From Flavobacteriaceae bacterium (GTDB lineage Bacteria > Bacteroidota > Bacteroidia > Flavobacteriales > Flavobacteriaceae): DNA of 7,647 nucleotides. The stretch spans positions 1 through 7,647 of the forward strand of contig JAGLKH010000040.1 in the NCBI GenBank assembly GCA_023141985.1, given 5' to 3'. Positions 6,980 through 7,647 of the stretch are shown one piece after another; the stretch's first letter is position 1; each line of letters starts with the position of its first letter. Position numbers and translations under genes: made by a program. The notes beneath the pieces are model-generated. The model did no database searches and was not told where the DNA came from. It saw only the letters and a program-made list of their open reading frames with translations.

Positions 6980-7647
6980 TTAAGGTGCCGGATTTGGTAT
7001 TGCGGCATGCACTGCATTGATCTGTTCAATAACAGCTGCATCCAATTGTACATCAATACTCGCAATGTTTTCTTTAAGCTGGTCTAAATTAGTAGCTCCA
7101 ATAATATTGCTGGTAACAAAAGGCTGTCGATTAACAAATGCTAAGGCCATTTGTGTTAAACTTAAATTATTGTCCTCTGCAATTTTAAGATATTTCCGTG
7201 TTGCTTCGGTTGACTGCTCGCTATTATATCTGGCTAATGTTGGAAACAATTTTAATCGAGAATTTTCGGCTGCTATTCCTTTAATATATTTACCGGAAAG
7301 CACTCCAAACGCCAATGGAGAATAGGCTAATAAACCTATATTTTCTCTTATAGCGACTTCTGCCAAATCACCTTCAAAAGGTCTATTTAACAACGAATAA
7401 GCGTTTTGAATGGTAACCATTCTAGGAAGATCATGCTTTTTAGATTCTTCTAAATAACGCATCGTTCCCCATGCTTTTTCGTTAGATAATCCCACTTGAC
7501 GAATTTTTCCTTCCTTAATAATTTCGGCAAGTGTATGTAGAATTTCATTAAAATTATCTTGCCATGCGTCGTTTGGATTATGACTATAATCTCTAACGCC
7601 AAAAGTATTGGTTTGTCGTTCTGGCCAATGCAATTGGTATAGATCTA
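6980..7647 (-). CDS. Tas-like aldo/keto reductase, 5' end outside the window
   Basis: This is an NADP(H)-dependent oxidoreductase of the aldo/keto reductase superfamily, closest in pattern to E. coli Tas. The visible frame runs off the right edge: codons upstream of 7633 read DLYQ and join LHWPERQTNTFG, so the true start is not in this window. About 221 residues are seen, against about 346 for E. coli Tas. The histidine in LYQLHWPERQ is the expected catalytic-tetrad histidine; the Asp, Tyr and Lys would lie upstream. Other Tas-like stretches are GKIRQVGLSNE, HDLPRMVTIQNAYSLLNRPFE, LLAYSPLAFGVLSGKYI, MALAFVNRQPFVTSNIIGAT, and the C-terminal INAVHAAIPNPAP. No convincing terminator follows the stop. 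The physiological substrate is unknown. No functional link with pyrH is evident. Confidence 0.93.
   Translation of the reverse strand, partial: DLYQLHWPERQTNTFGVRDYSHNPNDAWQDNFNEILHTLAEIIKEGKIRQVGLSNEKAWGTMRYLEESKKHDLPRMVTIQNAYSLLNRPFEGDLAEVAIRENIGLLAYSPLAFGVLSGKYIKGIAAENSRLKLFPTLARYNSEQSTEATRKYLKIAEDNNLSLTQMALAFVNRQPFVTSNIIGATNLDQLKENIASIDVQLDAAVIEQINAVHAAIPNPAP

Noticed and set aside
7017..7325. Plus-strand open frame of 102 codons opposite the aldo/keto reductase
   Set aside because: It is antisense to conserved Tas-like residues and shows no recognisable domain or leader; the same applies to the frames at 6228-6491 and 5526-5777 opposite pyrH and frr.
7631..7633. TTG at 7633 as the start codon of the aldo/keto reductase
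   Set aside because: The upstream codons continue in frame as DLYQ to the window edge and match the family motif DLYQLHWP, so the TTG is an internal leucine codon and the gene is cut by the window.

Overview
The window looks like chromosomal DNA of a Flavobacteriaceae-type Bacteroidota. The evidence is low GC content, A-rich leaders without Shine-Dalgarno sequences, three copies of the TAnnTTTG promoter element typical of this phylum, and a DUF5686-type outer-membrane barrel next to frr and an RND exporter. All six genes lie on the minus strand, so the transcription order runs from high to low coordinates. No CRISPR array, tRNA, rRNA or insertion sequence was seen.

In transcription order: the 3' two thirds of a Tas-like aldo/keto reductase (cut by the right edge); a 276-bp gap holding the pyrH promoter and, on the plus strand, what appears to be a decayed lipoprotein start; pyrH (UMP kinase); frr (ribosome recycling factor) with a clear intrinsic terminator; a secreted DUF5686-like beta-barrel protein that is about half the length usual for its family; a 796-residue RND/MMPL-family exporter; and asnS (asparaginyl-tRNA synthetase), complete to the left edge.

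The likely transcription units are pyrH-frr (promoter at 6725-6732, terminator at 5355-5378), the barrel gene with or without the RND gene, the RND gene from its own promoter (3977-3984), and asnS from its own promoter (1474-1503). The outer genes are housekeeping genes for pyrimidine nucleotides and translation. The two middle genes are envelope genes: an inner-membrane RND pump and a predicted outer-membrane barrel, which could act on the same envelope substrate (inference).

The points most worth a second look are the shortened DUF5686 protein, its pairing with an RND protein whose two halves differ at the proton-relay position, the double-frameshifted lipoprotein remnant upstream of pyrH, and a terminator-like hairpin set between the two elements of the asnS promoter. 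I see no convincing wholly new system; the barrel-RND pair is the best candidate for undescribed function.
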